Source: Bretschneidera sinensis (Eukaryota > Streptophyta > Magnoliopsida > Brassicales > Akaniaceae). From it: DNA of 64,000 nt. The position numbers and the translations under genes are program-made. The notes under the pieces are model-generated. The model was not told the DNA's origin. It saw nothing but the letters and a program-made list of their open reading frames with translations, and ran no database searches. Below are positions 22,441-33,008 of the stretch, piece after piece. The DNA lies in the NCBI GenBank assembly GCA_023935145.1, contig CM043698.1:23569501-23633500 (forward strand), read 5' to 3'. How positions within the stretch are numbered: the stretch's first letter is position 1; each line of letters begins with the position of its first letter.

Positions 22441-24266
22441 AAGAATAATTTGTTAATTTATAATTTAACTGTTTTTAATAAATAATATAATAATTAAAAT
22501 ATTTTTCAAGAACTACTTTTTTAAAATTTACTGAATTAGAAATTAGTAATAAGTTTTAGTTTTAATAATAATAATAATTGTTTTTGGTTTTTTCCATTTG
22601 TATGTAAAATAATAATCATTTAGATTATTTGAACTTAATTTAAAAATTAAAATTAAACGGGACTGAAGGGGAACTAGAGTTATCCCAAACATGAGGAAAA
22701 AGAAAATTAAAGGCTCTAGCTGATTTGGTCAGTTCAAAACTTAATGCTTTGGCGTTAATATTTTTTGATCTGGCAATACCGTTAGTCAAGAATAAAGATT
22801 TTAATAGTGTGTTCGGATTGAATTAATTAAAGGAAATGAAATGGAATAGAGGCTTATGTTACCTCTCTTTACCTGAGAATTTTTCTTTTTTGTTAATAGG
22901 GAAAGTAATATATTTGGAAGGTAAGTTGAAAACCTCTTGTTACTTAGAAAAATCTTTTTTTTTTTGGAGTTCACCAATTTAAAAGTTTTTGAAGGTAATG
23001 TAAACCTATTTTATTCATTTTGATTCAAAATGTAAAAATTACACTTATCTACTTTTGAAAAAATTATAAAAACCCACGTAACATCTGGATATCGTAACAC
23101 TTACCTATCTATTGTTTGGGAAATTACATTTACCTACTTTTTTCTATTCGAAAATTTTTAATTTTTAATCGATACCTCCCTTTGTCAAATTTTCTAGTAA
23201 TCAATCGGGTGTTTTTTAGTCAACAGTTAAATCTATGTCACTATTTTTATTAGAAACCCAAAAATACCCTTAGAAGCATGCAACTTTCCATCCCAAAAAA
23301 ATCACACTGCACTATTTCCTTCCCATTTCCCTTCAATTTTTTTCACAAACCAAACATTGCCTCCTCTACGGTTCTCCCGAATCACTCGCAGTACGGTCCA
23401 TTACGTTCGAAAGCCGACATGGCACCCCCATCGTCGCGTTCCTCAATAGAGGGCGTAGTGATTGAGACTTATTAAACCCTGAAATGTCGTCGTCGCCTTG
23501 GTAAGCTGCCTTCACCGTCGAAGAGGAGATCCCAGTTGAATGGCAAGAAATCCGTATGGATCTGGGCATTCTGGAACTCATCATCGTCGATTGTCGGTGA
23601 TTCATCGGGTTTCGTGCAAGCGAATGACTCTTCTTCTTCTTCTTCTTTTTCCTCTCCCTCTGCTTTATTAGCATCAGAGTATCATTCTTCTTCTTTATCA
23701 AGGTCTCTTGATTTTTTTGTGCTTCTTCAAGGACCTTCACGTTTATTTTTGCTCCGAAATCTCCATTGAATTTACTAGATATTTCTGCAAATTGATTTGT
23801 TCTATTGAAGCTTGGATACGAAGATTGAGAAGAACTAACATGCATTCTCTTAATAAAAATCTACTTCTATTTTCTCTTTTTTTAGTAAATGTATTTTGAT
23901 GGTGAATTTTTGAAGTGCTTTTTTTGTGGTACAAAAATGATGAATTGATTAGTTTGTGGGTGAGGTTTTAATAAGAGGGATAAATAAGAAGAAGAGCTAC
24001 AATCATTTGAATTAATTTATTTTTATTTTGGTTTTTTATATATGTTGTCCGGGGAATTGATGTTACTGTTGATGGAGTTACTAAACTCCGCAAACGGAAG
24101 AAAATGGAAGAACATGAGGAGTTTTGATATCGTGAGATAGGCGAGCAAAATGAGGAGGAGGAGAAGAGAGAGAGGAGTTTCAGATTTGTTCAAAATGGGT
24201 TCTATAAACAGCTCAATGATAAAAGGACCCAAATGAAAATCATTAAATGAAACATGGACATGGTGA
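22438..24266. repeat. 1.8-kb dispersed block, copy 1 (right end truncated)
   Basis: Closely matches 30101-31884, same orientation, over its whole length, starting TTCAAGAATAATTTG. It includes an AT-rich left part, a GC-richer exon-like middle (23340-23560) and a TCT-rich run (23625-23665). It breaks off at 24266 against Gypsy gag. Left-side sequence 23030-23270 resembles the reverse complement of sequence right of copy 2, suggesting terminal inverted repeats. A short conserved frame MAPPSSRSSIEGVVIETY (23419-23475) occurs in both copies. No known transposase is visible. Confidence 0.7.
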
Positions 24267-24279
24267 TAGGGACGCCCAG

Positions 24280-25783
24280 CATCCCTTCTTGCTCAGTCCT
24301 GGGGTTTCTACCCTGGTCCCGCCTCTCTTGTTGTTGGCGATAGGGACGCCCAACATCCCTTCTCAGCATCGCAAGCTCATCTCTTCTCCAGGGCTCGGTA
24401 AACTCCTTTAGGTGTCCCCGGTTGATAAGAGCTTCAATCTGCTCTTTCAAGTCATGACATTCCTCAGTGTCATGTCCATAGTTTTTATGGAACCGGCACC
24501 ATCGCATCTGGTCACCCCCGAGATGTGGCTTCCTAAGCGGCCATTGGAGAACAGATTTATCTTAGAGCTGCATAAGGACGTTGGTCCTGGTGGCATTAAG
24601 GGGAGTGAAGCCGTCAGCCCAGGGGTGGGGTCTATACCTGTTCTCCTAGTGGGGTCTCTTGACTATCCCCCTCTGGGGGTCGGGATCCTTCCTCTTTTTC
24701 TCAGCTTCTCCCTCTCTCTCTTCTGAAGGCTTAGTCATCCTCCGCCATCATGTACTTCTCGGCTCGGGCTAGGATCTCATTCATGTCTCTGGGTGGGCAC
24801 CAAGTCGGTTTGGAGCTGAAGATGCCAGACCGCAATCCATTCTTGAAGGCCATTACCTGGACATTTGGGTCGAGGTCAAGAATCTCCCATGCTGCTGTAT
24901 TAAATCGGGATATGTAGGCTCGAAGCCTCTCCCCTCGGTGCTGGATAATATTGAAGAGGCTCTCTGAAGTCTTCTTTGGCCCCTTACTACTGAGGAAATG
25001 CGAGGCGAAGGCGTAGCTGAGTTCTTTGAAATTGCTGATGCTTCATAGCTTCAGTCGTGAGTACCAAGTACCCATAGCCTTCTTGAGAGTCAAAGGGAAT
25101 GCCTGACACATGACCGGGTCAGAATGTCAGTGCAGCATCATAGTTGTCTTATAGTGTTGTAGGTGGTCCATAAGATCCGCGGAGCCATCATAAATCTTGA
25201 CCTGAGGCATTCTGAAGTTAGGTGGAAGCGGGGTCTTGAGGACATCTTTCGTGAATGGAGGGTCTTGGATGCAGAATTCATCCAAGATGCTAGGATTCTT
25301 GTGTCTTAGAGCCGAGTCTATCTTTTCTTCCATTTCCTCGAACCGTCTGTCCAGGCTGAGGTTGCCTTTTGAAGATGAGCTCTCCTTGGATCGGCTGTAA
25401 CGCGGCGAGGGCTCGGTGTAGGGCTAATTATAGGTTGGGTCATCCCTACCGGATGACTCGGCTTGCTCTCAAGCCTGGTGAGGAGAAAAGAAAGGTTGAT
25501 GTCCTCCTCCTCAGACTTAGGCCGCTAGGTTGGCTATCATTCTGGATAGCTCCTGGAACTGAGCTTGAGTCACTAGGGCTTGAAGGTGTGTCGCTGCTTC
25601 TCGGTGATTAATAGAGTCGGTTTCGGAGAGGTGAGGGTGCTGCTCTCTGGCAGGGGTGGCATGCTCAAAAATTATTGGAAACTTGGGTCTGGATTGGTGA
25701 CTGCGAGCGTTGCCTTGGATAGGAGCCGAGCACACCGTCGGGGCTTCCTTGTTGGGTCTTCTGGTACTGTTTTTAGTTGGCAT
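24280..25783 (-). pseudogene. Gypsy gag (Tat/Retand-like), several frameshifts
   Basis: Minus strand, starting with ATG at 25781-25783 (MPTKNSTRRPNKEAP). A middle piece (25333-25127) has PLPPNFRMPQVKIYDGSADL and DHLQHYKTTM, the start of the gag core. Sequence on to 24520 reads as gag only if frames are switched. The zinc-knuckle-like part CRFHKNYGHDTEEC with LKEQIEALINRGHL (24507-24380) is diagnostic of this Gypsy gag group. The C-terminus is fused to unrelated block sequence at 24267. Not functional. Confidence 0.82.
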
Positions 25784-27175
25784 TGATAGGTTCTTAAATA
25801 TTTATATTTAAGCCCCCTTATTTACATTTATTAGGTCCTTAGTTATGTTATTTTAGTCCATTTACTTCATTTGTGTGTTTTACATGTGCTTATAGGGTCT
25901 TGGAAGAAAAGAAACAGTTTTGACACTTAAAGGAAGAAGCCTGGAAATCTTGGAGCAGTCTCTGGTCAAGCTGCGATCGATCGCGCCATGCAATGCGATC
26001 GAGCAAACATTGCGATCGTGTGCACACAAGAAAGATCGAGCGCACACTGTGATCGAGCGCAAGATGTGTGCGATCGAGCGCACATGTACGGGCATGAACA
26101 GTAAACTGCATAATCCTATTTTGGAAATAAGAGAGTTTTTACGGTTTAGGAAGTCTAGGGTTTCCTGCACCTTATAGGACTACTAAAGCCCTATAAATAC
26201 ACCTGTAAAGCACACACAATTGAGCACCACTTAGAGATCACTTTTATCTTTTGCTTAAGCTCGGAGTTTTAGGATTTGGAGAGGATTGACAACCCGTCTC
26301 CCTAGTAATCTTCGGGTTTTATATTTCATGCTTAGTTTATATATGATGTTTATTTTAGACAGCATGTGCAACTAACTTTCTTATAGGGCTTGATTGAAGC
26401 CCTAGTTATGCTTTCTCATATATTTATTCATTGATAAATCTTTGCCAATAGCCTTTATTATGTTGCTTAACTTGATTAATACTTGTGCTTATTTAAATTC
26501 CTCATATGTATGTGTATAGCCAGTGTATGCATGTGGTATAGACCTGTTAGTTAGATCAATTTGGATGACTGAGTCGTGGGTCTAACATTAATAACGAGGG
26601 ATATCTTATCCGGATACCCGGGTTAATCAACATGGGAAACCGGGAGTAGATACCATGCCTTAGGTCTCATGTGGTTGTCGATTTCTATAGTACTTATGCT
26701 TTCTTAAGGAACAACTCAAGCAGATACCATGCCGAATCCCTTAAGGAAGAAAAGAGTTAGAGTAGATACCATGCCTAACTCGTTGCTTAAGGAAATCAAT
26801 AGATTAAGGGGTAGATACCATGCCTAACTCGTTGCTTAAGGAAATCAATAGCTTAAGGAGTAGATACCATGCCCTTAGGTTAGCAACCAGTAGGTATACA
26901 TGATAAGGCTAGTGCACTGATACATTATACAATTGGAAAAGTATGACTAGTGGTGGATATCAAAACCCTATATCTTTATTATTATCACTCACATTCAACA
27001 ATTATTTTATTTCTTGTTACTTTAAAGAAACTAACTCTAAAAAAACTGAACTTTACCAATCCCTATGGAGATGATCTTGCTTTCGCACACTAAACTACAC
27101 TTTCGATCTTGTGCACTTGCAAGTAAAACTAGTGCGATTATCTGCTTAATTATTTAGGTATATAATCGCTCAACA
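25784..27175 (-). mobile_element. Solo LTR of the Athila-like family, nested in Gypsy gag
   Basis: 1392 bases starting TGATAGGTTC and ending ATCGCTCAACA, with perfect five-base duplications GGCAT at 25779-25783 and 27176-27180. In sequence it is a diverged relative of the 514-1790 LTR read in the opposite direction (shared cores around AACCCGAGAATCCGGTGT and TTTAAATTCCTCATATG), so in the family's own orientation it reads on the plus strand relative to that element. Contains a GC-palindrome patch (25970-26090) and a roughly 58-base tandem repeat built on GTAGATACCATGCC (26757-26880). Strand is given as the host element's; the call itself does not depend on it. Confidence 0.88.
26757..26880. 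repeat. 58-base tandem repeat inside the solo LTR
   Basis: The sequence AGATACCATGCCTAACTCG followed by TTGCTTAAGGAAATCAATAG occurs twice in tandem. Further AGATACCATGCC copies occur on both sides (26650, 26720 and 26863). Confidence 0.7.
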
Positions 27176-27237
27176 GGCATCGTGACAAATGAGTTCTTGT
27201 ATTTCTTCGCTTGCACTGCAGCGAGAGATTGTGGTTT

Positions 27238-27254
27238 CCCACAGATGGCGCCAA
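27238..27254 (-). promoter_or_regulatory. Primer-binding site of the truncated Gypsy element
   Basis: The minus strand reads TTGGCGCCATCTGTGGG, two bases inside the LTR boundary at 27257. This TGGCGCC-type primer site with the CTGTGGGAA continuation is common in Tat-group Gypsy elements and sets the orientation. Confidence 0.8.
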
Positions 27255-27256
27255 GC

Positions 27257-28191
27257 TGTTGATGCCAAGAAACGGTTGGTGTTGATGTGGCTCAGGTGCT
27301 GATGAAGACTGGGCCCTGCACAAGTAACAGGGAATAACTAAAGGCCCTCAGGAGGAGGGGAGGGGGAGACCTTTGAGGGCGCTCTGAAGCTTAAGTTAGC
27401 AAAGGTTTAATGGAGAAGCCGAGGGCTCGAAAGAAGCCGAAGGCTTAAGCAGTTGGAGTGTAAGTAAAAGTGTGAATGTCCTGGTGAAGTCCATACCTGG
27501 GCTTATTTATAACCTTTTGCCTGTGGGAAGGCATTGAGTGCTTTCTTGGGGGACGGTGCATTGTAGGGTGGCCGTAGGGTGGCACACCATAGGGTGGCTT
27601 CATGGCCGTTGTGGTAGGGTTGCGTGTGTAGGCGGCTATGCGTTGTAGGTTGGCGTAGCGGCTGCAGAGTGGTGTGCAACAGGGAGGTCCAAACGTAGGT
27701 CCGTTGGGCCATCCTTCATAGGTCCGGAGATTCTACTTGGCCGAAGAGTTTACTGGGCCATTCATTGAGCCGAAGTGTCTATTGGGTCGGAGCATTTTCG
27801 TTGGGCCCAGAGCTTACTTGGGTCAGAGTATTCCGTTGGGCCTGAAGCTTACTTGGGTTTGGAGTATTCTGTTTGGCCCGGAGCTTACTTGGGTTGGAGT
27901 ATTCTATTTGGCTCGGAGCTTACTTGGGTTAGAGTATCTTGGGCCTGGAGCATACTTGGGTTGGTGTATTTTGGGCCATATCACAGGCCCCCCACTTCTT
28001 TGAGTATCTTTAGGTGCTTAAAGAAGTATTACGTGGGATGGCCTTTTAATGGAGAGGCATGCACAAGTCAAACCAGTGTTGGATGGCTGTCTTCGGGAGT
28101 TGATTCGTCGTTCTCAGGGGGTGGAAAGTCATCTGAGGGAGGCGAAAAGGTCATCTCGAAACCGTAAAAGCCTCATCTTTTTCCACTTTTT
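27257..28191 (-). repeat. 5' LTR of the truncated Gypsy element
   Basis: Starts TGTTGATGCC in plus orientation. The right boundary is uncertain: an alternative end is CATATCACA at 27985. It holds a tandem array at 27750-27975 and GTAGGGTGGC repeats at 27550-27640. Open frames within it (such as 27737-28167) are by-products of the array. Confidence 0.65.
27750..27975. repeat. Tandem array of about 33-base units in the Gypsy LTR
   Basis: About seven imperfect units of the pattern TTGGGCC, GGAGCTTACTTGGGTT, GGAGTATTC. Unit length is near 33 bases, so all frames stay open and yield a repetitive peptide that I do not consider real. Confidence 0.75.
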
Positions 28192-29266
28192 GCATAATTT
28201 TAAATAAAACATCAGAGTTGTTTCTCTGTATTGTTTTTTTAGGGTTTTTCTTGTGTTACTCCCTGTGAACTATCTGTTCAACTAGCTTGCAGAATAATCG
28301 CTATTCTGCCCAGCGTCAGTTGGTATCAGAGCTTCATCATCTTCCTAGGGTGAGATTTCATCAGTTTCCATAGCTGGTGATCGTGGTCGTGGTCGTCGCG
28401 GGCAGGTTCCGAACGAGGAAGCCCCACATCGTGATTGAAACGTTCAGGATGCGATGATTGAGGATTTACAGCGGTAGGTTGCAAAGTTAACCTAGCGTCT
28501 AACGGCGCAGAATTTCGGTGATCGTGAGATGAAAGATCACGATTCTGATTCCAGTTTCGAAAACCCGTATAACAATCCTGCTCGATTCGGGAAACATCGT
28601 GGTTGGGAGGATCATTATGGAGATCTCGGTTTCAGAGTGGATTTGCCGTTGTTAGCAGAGTTTTCTGACCTGATACCAAAGGATATTCCTCCTGGGTTGC
28701 CGCCTGAGGTCTTTAATGTGAAACACTTGAGTCCTTTGTTTTAGGGATTCTGATGTGGCTATTGTGAACTCGAGGACGAGTTCTTTCCAACCCGGGGCGA
28801 CTGATGCAGGAGGATCCGAGTCAGATGATGCTGAGCTGTCAGATGGCAAGTAGGCTACCTAAGCCGGTTTACATCGTTTAGCAGGCCACAGGTTCGGATT
28901 AGGCCCCGAAGACCCTAGTCTGATTGGAAACGAGCTTTCGGGAAAAACTTAGTATGTTATACTAAGCCTTATCGTTTTTAAGCCAAAAACCGAAGTTTAG
29001 ACCTTCAAATTGGCAGTTTTTAGTTTTTAGGAAACCTTTTATTTTATTTAATTTAAATTCGGCTTTAATTTAATTTTTTTATTTTAGCTTTGACCTTATA
29101 AATAAGGTCTTAGGGTTTCGTAATATTATTATTGAATTTTTGGAATAAATTAAAATAAAACATCAGAGTAGTTTCTCTGTATTGTTTTAAGGTTTTTCTT
29201 ATGTTATTCCCTGTAAACTATCTGTTCGACTAGCCTGCAGAATAATCGCTATTCTGTCCGGCGTCA
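28192..29266 (+). mobile_element. Short internally deleted Gypsy element, copy A (5' truncated)
   Basis: Only the last 127 bases of the left LTR remain (28192-28318), followed by a tRNA-Met primer site TTGGTATCAGAGC (28320-28332), a 470-base interior and a complete right LTR (28805-29266, TGCAGGAGG...GGCGTCA). It closely matches the complete copy at 53289-54699, including the internal deletion. The left truncation abuts the Gypsy LTR, and the right flank is minisatellite. Confidence 0.85.
28376..28858 (+). pseudogene. Fused gag-start/pol-end remnant of the deleted Gypsy element (copy A)
   Basis: The frame encodes a gag N-terminus (AGDRGRGRRGQVPNEEAP, then DHDSDSSFENPY and GDLGFRVDLP) joined directly to the pre-RT linker (LLAEFSDLIPKDIPPGLPP) and then to a pol C-terminal tail (VFNVKHLSP, NSRTSSFQPG). 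The start ATG is ATA here and there are in-frame stops (for example at about 28435 and 28742). The same joins occur in the copy at 53.8 kb. No enzyme domain is left. Confidence 0.75.
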
Positions 29267-29600
29267 CAAATGTACACATCATTTACTTGAAAATGTATTA
29301 GGTTCGGTTTTACTAGGAAATATGTTCATTTACCAATATGTTACCATCCAATACCAGATTATGTAGCATTTTACGAGCTAAACTTTTACTTTAAAATGTG
29401 TAACTAATTACCTCGAATGTATGATTTTTACTGGGCAATCTAAGCATTTACTACAAGATGCACATTTTTACCATAAAAATACGATGCAATACTTGACCTG
29501 GTAAATCCTTTACCAGAAAAAAATGCGCAATCATTTTTACTATATAATATGATTTTTACCTATATTTGTAAACATTTACGCAAGAATTTAAAACATTTTT
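29267..29600. repeat. TTTACC/AAATGTA minisatellite, copy 2
   Basis: Continues the same repeat as 21726-21970 with few differences, starting CAAATGTACACATC directly after the deleted Gypsy element. After about 29510 it diverges from copy 1. Confidence 0.65.
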
Positions 29601-30100
29601 ACTTATTATTTTAGCATGTTTTACTTCAATGTTATGAATTCCATTTTTCTCATATTCCAAGTTTTTATCTTACCGTTTGATGCCAAAAGATGTCAGTAGG
29701 TTACGAAAAAAACTGTTTGTACTTGAGAGTTAACTGTTTGGTTTGGTAAACACTGATCAGTTAAAGAAGAAACCGTTTGGTGGCACTAGAAACCATTCAA
29801 TTTCATTTTTTAATTGATTGATTTTTTGCGCCCAAAAACTATCTGATCGGGTTGGATTATATATTTAAATTTTATGTTTGGTTAGTTTTATTTAAAGGTT
29901 CATGTTAACAGTTTATTTATAAATTCTATGAGTTTTTGATAAAACTATAATAGCTTTTTAATTCTACTAAATTAGTTTACATCGAATTTAGTTGAAGATG
30001 TTTTTGTTTGTATTATGTTTGAAGGAATGGGTAAGTTCGAGGGTTTTTTTTTCCTTCCAATTTTTAAATTTCGCAAGTTTTTGGTGTATTAAAATTGAAG
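29601..30100. other. AT-rich, nothing recognised
   Basis: Sequence between the minisatellite and block copy 2. It contains a short repeated GTTTGGT/CCGTTTGGTGG motif near 29735-29780 but no gene. Confidence 0.5.
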
Positions 30101-31884
30101 TTCAAGAATAATTTGTTAATTTATAATTGAACTATTTTTAATAAATAATGTAGTAATTAAATTATTTTTCAAGAACTACTTTTTTATAATTTACTGAATT
30201 AGAAATTAGTAATAAATTTTAATTTTAATAATAATAATAATAATAATTGTTTTTAGTTTTTAGTTTTTTCCATTTGTATGTAAAATAATAATCATTTAGA
30301 TTATTTGAACTTAAACGGGACTGAAGGGGAACTAGAGTTATCCCAAACATGAGGAAAAAGAAAATTAGAGGCTCTAGGTGATTTGGTCAGTTCAAAACTT
30401 AATGCTTTGGCATTAATATTTTTTGATCTGGCAATATCGTTAGTCAAGATCAAAACCACTATATTATGAGAATAAAGATTTTTACAGTGTGTTCGGATGA
30501 ATTAATTAAAGAAAATGAAATGGAATAGAGGCTTATGTTACCTCTTGTTACCTAGAAAAATCTCAATTTTTTTTTGGAGTTCACTGATTTAAAAGTTTTT
30601 GAAGGTAATGTAAACCTATTTTATTCATTTTGATTTAAAATATAAAAATTACGTTTATTTAGTTTTGAAAAAATTATAAAAACTCACGTAACATTTAGAT
30701 ATCACGATAATTACTTTTTTATTTTAAAAAATTATATTTACTTACTTTTTCTTATTTGAAAATTTTTAATTTTTAACCGATCTCTTTTTATCAAATTTTT
30801 TGATAATCAATTGATTGCTTTTTTAGTTTAATTCATATCATTATTTTGATTAGAAACCCAAAAATACATTTACAAGCACACAACTTTCCATCCCAAAAAA
30901 ATCATACTGCACTATTTCCTTCCCATTATCCTTCATTTTTTTCACAAACCAAACATGCCTCTCCCCAAACACTGCCTCCTCTACGGTTCTCCCAGACCAC
31001 TCGCAATACGGTCCATTACGTTCGGACGCCGACATGGCAGCCCAGCCGTCGCGCTCCTCAACGGAGGCCGTAGTGATTGAGACTTATTAAGCCCTGAAAC
31101 GTCGTCATCGTCTTGGTAGCTGCATTTGCCGCCAAAGAGGAGATCCCGGTTGAATAGCGGGAAAGCCGTACGGATCTGGCCATTCTGGAACGCTTCATCC
31201 TCGATTGCCGGTGATTCATCAGGTTTCGTGCAAGCGAACGACGACTCTTCCTCTTCTTCTTCTTCTTTTTCTTCTTGCTCTGCTTTATTAGCATCAAAGT
31301 ATCATTCTTCTTCTTTATCAAGGTCTCTTGATTTCTTTGTGCTTCTTCGAGGACTTTCACGTTTATTTTTGCTCTGAAATCTCCGTTGAATTTACCAGAT
31401 ATTTTTGCAAATTGATTTGTTTTATTGAAGCTTGGATACGAAGATTGAGAAGAACTCACATGCATTCTCTTAACAAAAATCTACTTCTATTTTCTCTTTT
31501 TTTGGTAAATGTATTTTGATGGTGAATTTTTGAAGTGCTTTTTTTTTTGTGGTGCAAAAATGATGAATTGATTAGTAAGAGGGAGAAATAAGGAGAGCTA
31601 CAATTATTTGAATTAATTATTTAATTTATTTTTTTTATTTATGTTGTCTGAGGAACTGATGTTACTGTTGATGGAGTTGCTAAACTCCTCAAACGGAAGA
31701 AAATGGAAGAACATGAGTTTTGATATCGCGAGACTTGAGAGATAGGCGAGCAAGATGAGGAGAGAGAGGAGGAGGAGGAGGAGAAGAGAGACGAGAGTTT
31801 TAGATTTGTTCAAAATGGGTTCTATAAACAGCTCAATGATAAAAGGACCCAGATGAAAATCATTAAATGAAACATAGACATGGT
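30101..31884. repeat. 1.8-kb dispersed block, copy 2
   Basis: Partner of 22438-24266, with small indels. The exon-like GC-richer part is at 30950-31240 and holds the matching short frame MAAQPSRSSTEAVVIETY (31034-31090). The TCT run at 31248-31275 produces a lysine-rich minus frame that I reject as a gene. Unlike copy 1, this copy continues to the right into sequence that looks like an inverted terminal repeat. Confidence 0.7.
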
Positions 31885-32240
31885 GACTAAGAAAGAGACG
31901 AGACAGAAAGGAGGAGGAGGAGAAAGACTAGAGGAGAGCGAGAGAAGTGAAGACATAGATCTAGACGTGTTTTTAGATTTGGGGAAAATGGGTTCTCTGT
32001 GTCTCATAACAGGGCATTTGCGTATTTTCATCTTTCCATTCATTGATATAACATTCCGACTAATCAAAGACGATCAAAGATAAATGGAAATTTTCAAATA
32101 ATAGGTTCCGTGTAATCAAAGACTCAAAGCATGTAAATGTAATTTTTCAAACAATAAGCATATAAGTATGGCTACGTCCAAATGTTAAATGTTAAGGGAG
32201 TTTATATAATTTTTTTTTTAGTTTTTTATAATTAATAATT
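30590..32240. mobile_element. Putative long-TIR DNA transposon (MULE-like)
   Basis: The left arm (about 30600-30870; better kept in copy 1 at 23030-23270) and the right arm (about 31990-32240, read in reverse complement) align with conserved pieces: AAAAAATTATA, then TAACATTTGGA, TATTGTTTGAAAAATTACAT and a tail AAAATACGCAAATGCCC against AAAATACCCTTA. The arms are over 200 bases long and degenerate. They enclose a GC-richer, exon-like interior without transposase, the arrangement seen in Pack-MULEs. Ends and target-site duplication are not fixed. Confidence 0.45.
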
Positions 32241-33008
32241 ATAATATTTATGTAACTTTTTATTATAATTTAACCATTTTATTTATTTTCATATCTTATC
32301 TAAATAAGAGAATGTTACATTACTCTCTTTTGCATGCATTTTATCAAATTATAATATCCAAACAAAGAGAGGTCAACTATCAATTTTACATTATTTTTCA
32401 TTCCATTAAAAATTATTCTATTTATAAACCTATAATTGGATATAAGAAAAATACTTGACATTTCCATAGTAATAAGGAAAATGTTAAGAAATCTACTATA
32501 TAAAGAATCAGCTTGACTATCAATCTGAAAGAAATATTATTCTGTACTTACTTTTTAAAGGTTTGCTAAAATGAAAAAAAAAACAGGAGTATATATATAT
32601 ATATATTATTCATCAATAACTAGCAATCATTGAGGAAGGACGAATTTCATGAGTGCAAGGTGACACTTACAACCTTTTCGTTTTTGACTCTTAGGCAAAA
32701 GGATCTTGCTTTCCCCTGCATTTTCACTCTTAGTGTGTATCCCACTTACAGAAGAAGAGTTCAATAATAAAATGAAAAAGTTAACTAACCTCGTTTCTGC
32801 ATATAATAATAGCTAGTAAGACTAGATTATAGCGAACTAGGTGGCAAGAAAGTCGCAGCATATTTGGTAGGCTACTTACAAGAAACTACTTCCCAAGAAA
32901 GTTCAAAGATTATTATATATAATGAGGAATCTAAATTACAGTTCATCATATCTCTTATTACTGTTAAGAGTCTTTCAGTCTATCTTCTACTTTCCTGATA
33001 TAGTGAAA
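32241..33008. other. Upstream region of TNL1
   Basis: AT-rich sequence with an (AT)n tract at 32587-32607. From about 32825 it matches the upstream regions of TNL3 (63150-63410) and of the TIR stub (57310-57480 plus 62370-62463), including AAGAAAGTCGCAGCAT and GGCTACTTACAAGAAACTAC. A TATATATAA at 32914-32922 could be the TATA box. Confidence 0.6.

Larger units (their letters stand above)
24267..28191 (-). mobile_element. Truncated Ty3/Gypsy element (gag, primer site, 5' LTR)
   Basis: Minus-strand element remnant: 5' LTR from 27257 to about 28191, primer site at 27238-27254, gag at 24280-25783, then abrupt loss at 24267 where the 1.8-kb block begins. Pol and the 3' LTR are absent. A solo LTR (25784-27175) interrupts it just at the gag start. 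The right end of the LTR is inferred from a TGCAAAAAGTGG start on the minus strand at about 28191; the partner LTR needed to confirm this is missing. Confidence 0.8.

Noticed and set aside
23366..23845. 159-codon minus frame with a lysine run (and 31058-31465 in copy 2)
   Set aside because: The lysines are the complement of a TCT repeat; the two copies diverge with frame changes, so coding is not supported.
24412..24726. 104-codon plus frame
   Set aside because: Antisense shadow of the minus-strand Gypsy gag.
26650..26880. Regular repeats considered as a CRISPR array
   Set aside because: Plant nuclear LTR context; repeats are tandem or irregular with no uniform unique spacers and no cas genes.
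27737..28167. Repetitive frames of 88 and 130 codons
   Set aside because: By-products of a 33-base tandem array whose length keeps all frames open.
22438..31884. Reading the two 1.8-kb blocks as LTRs of one giant retrotransposon
   Set aside because: No TG/CA ends, no primer site next to either block, and the gag between them belongs to a separate element with its own LTR and primer site.
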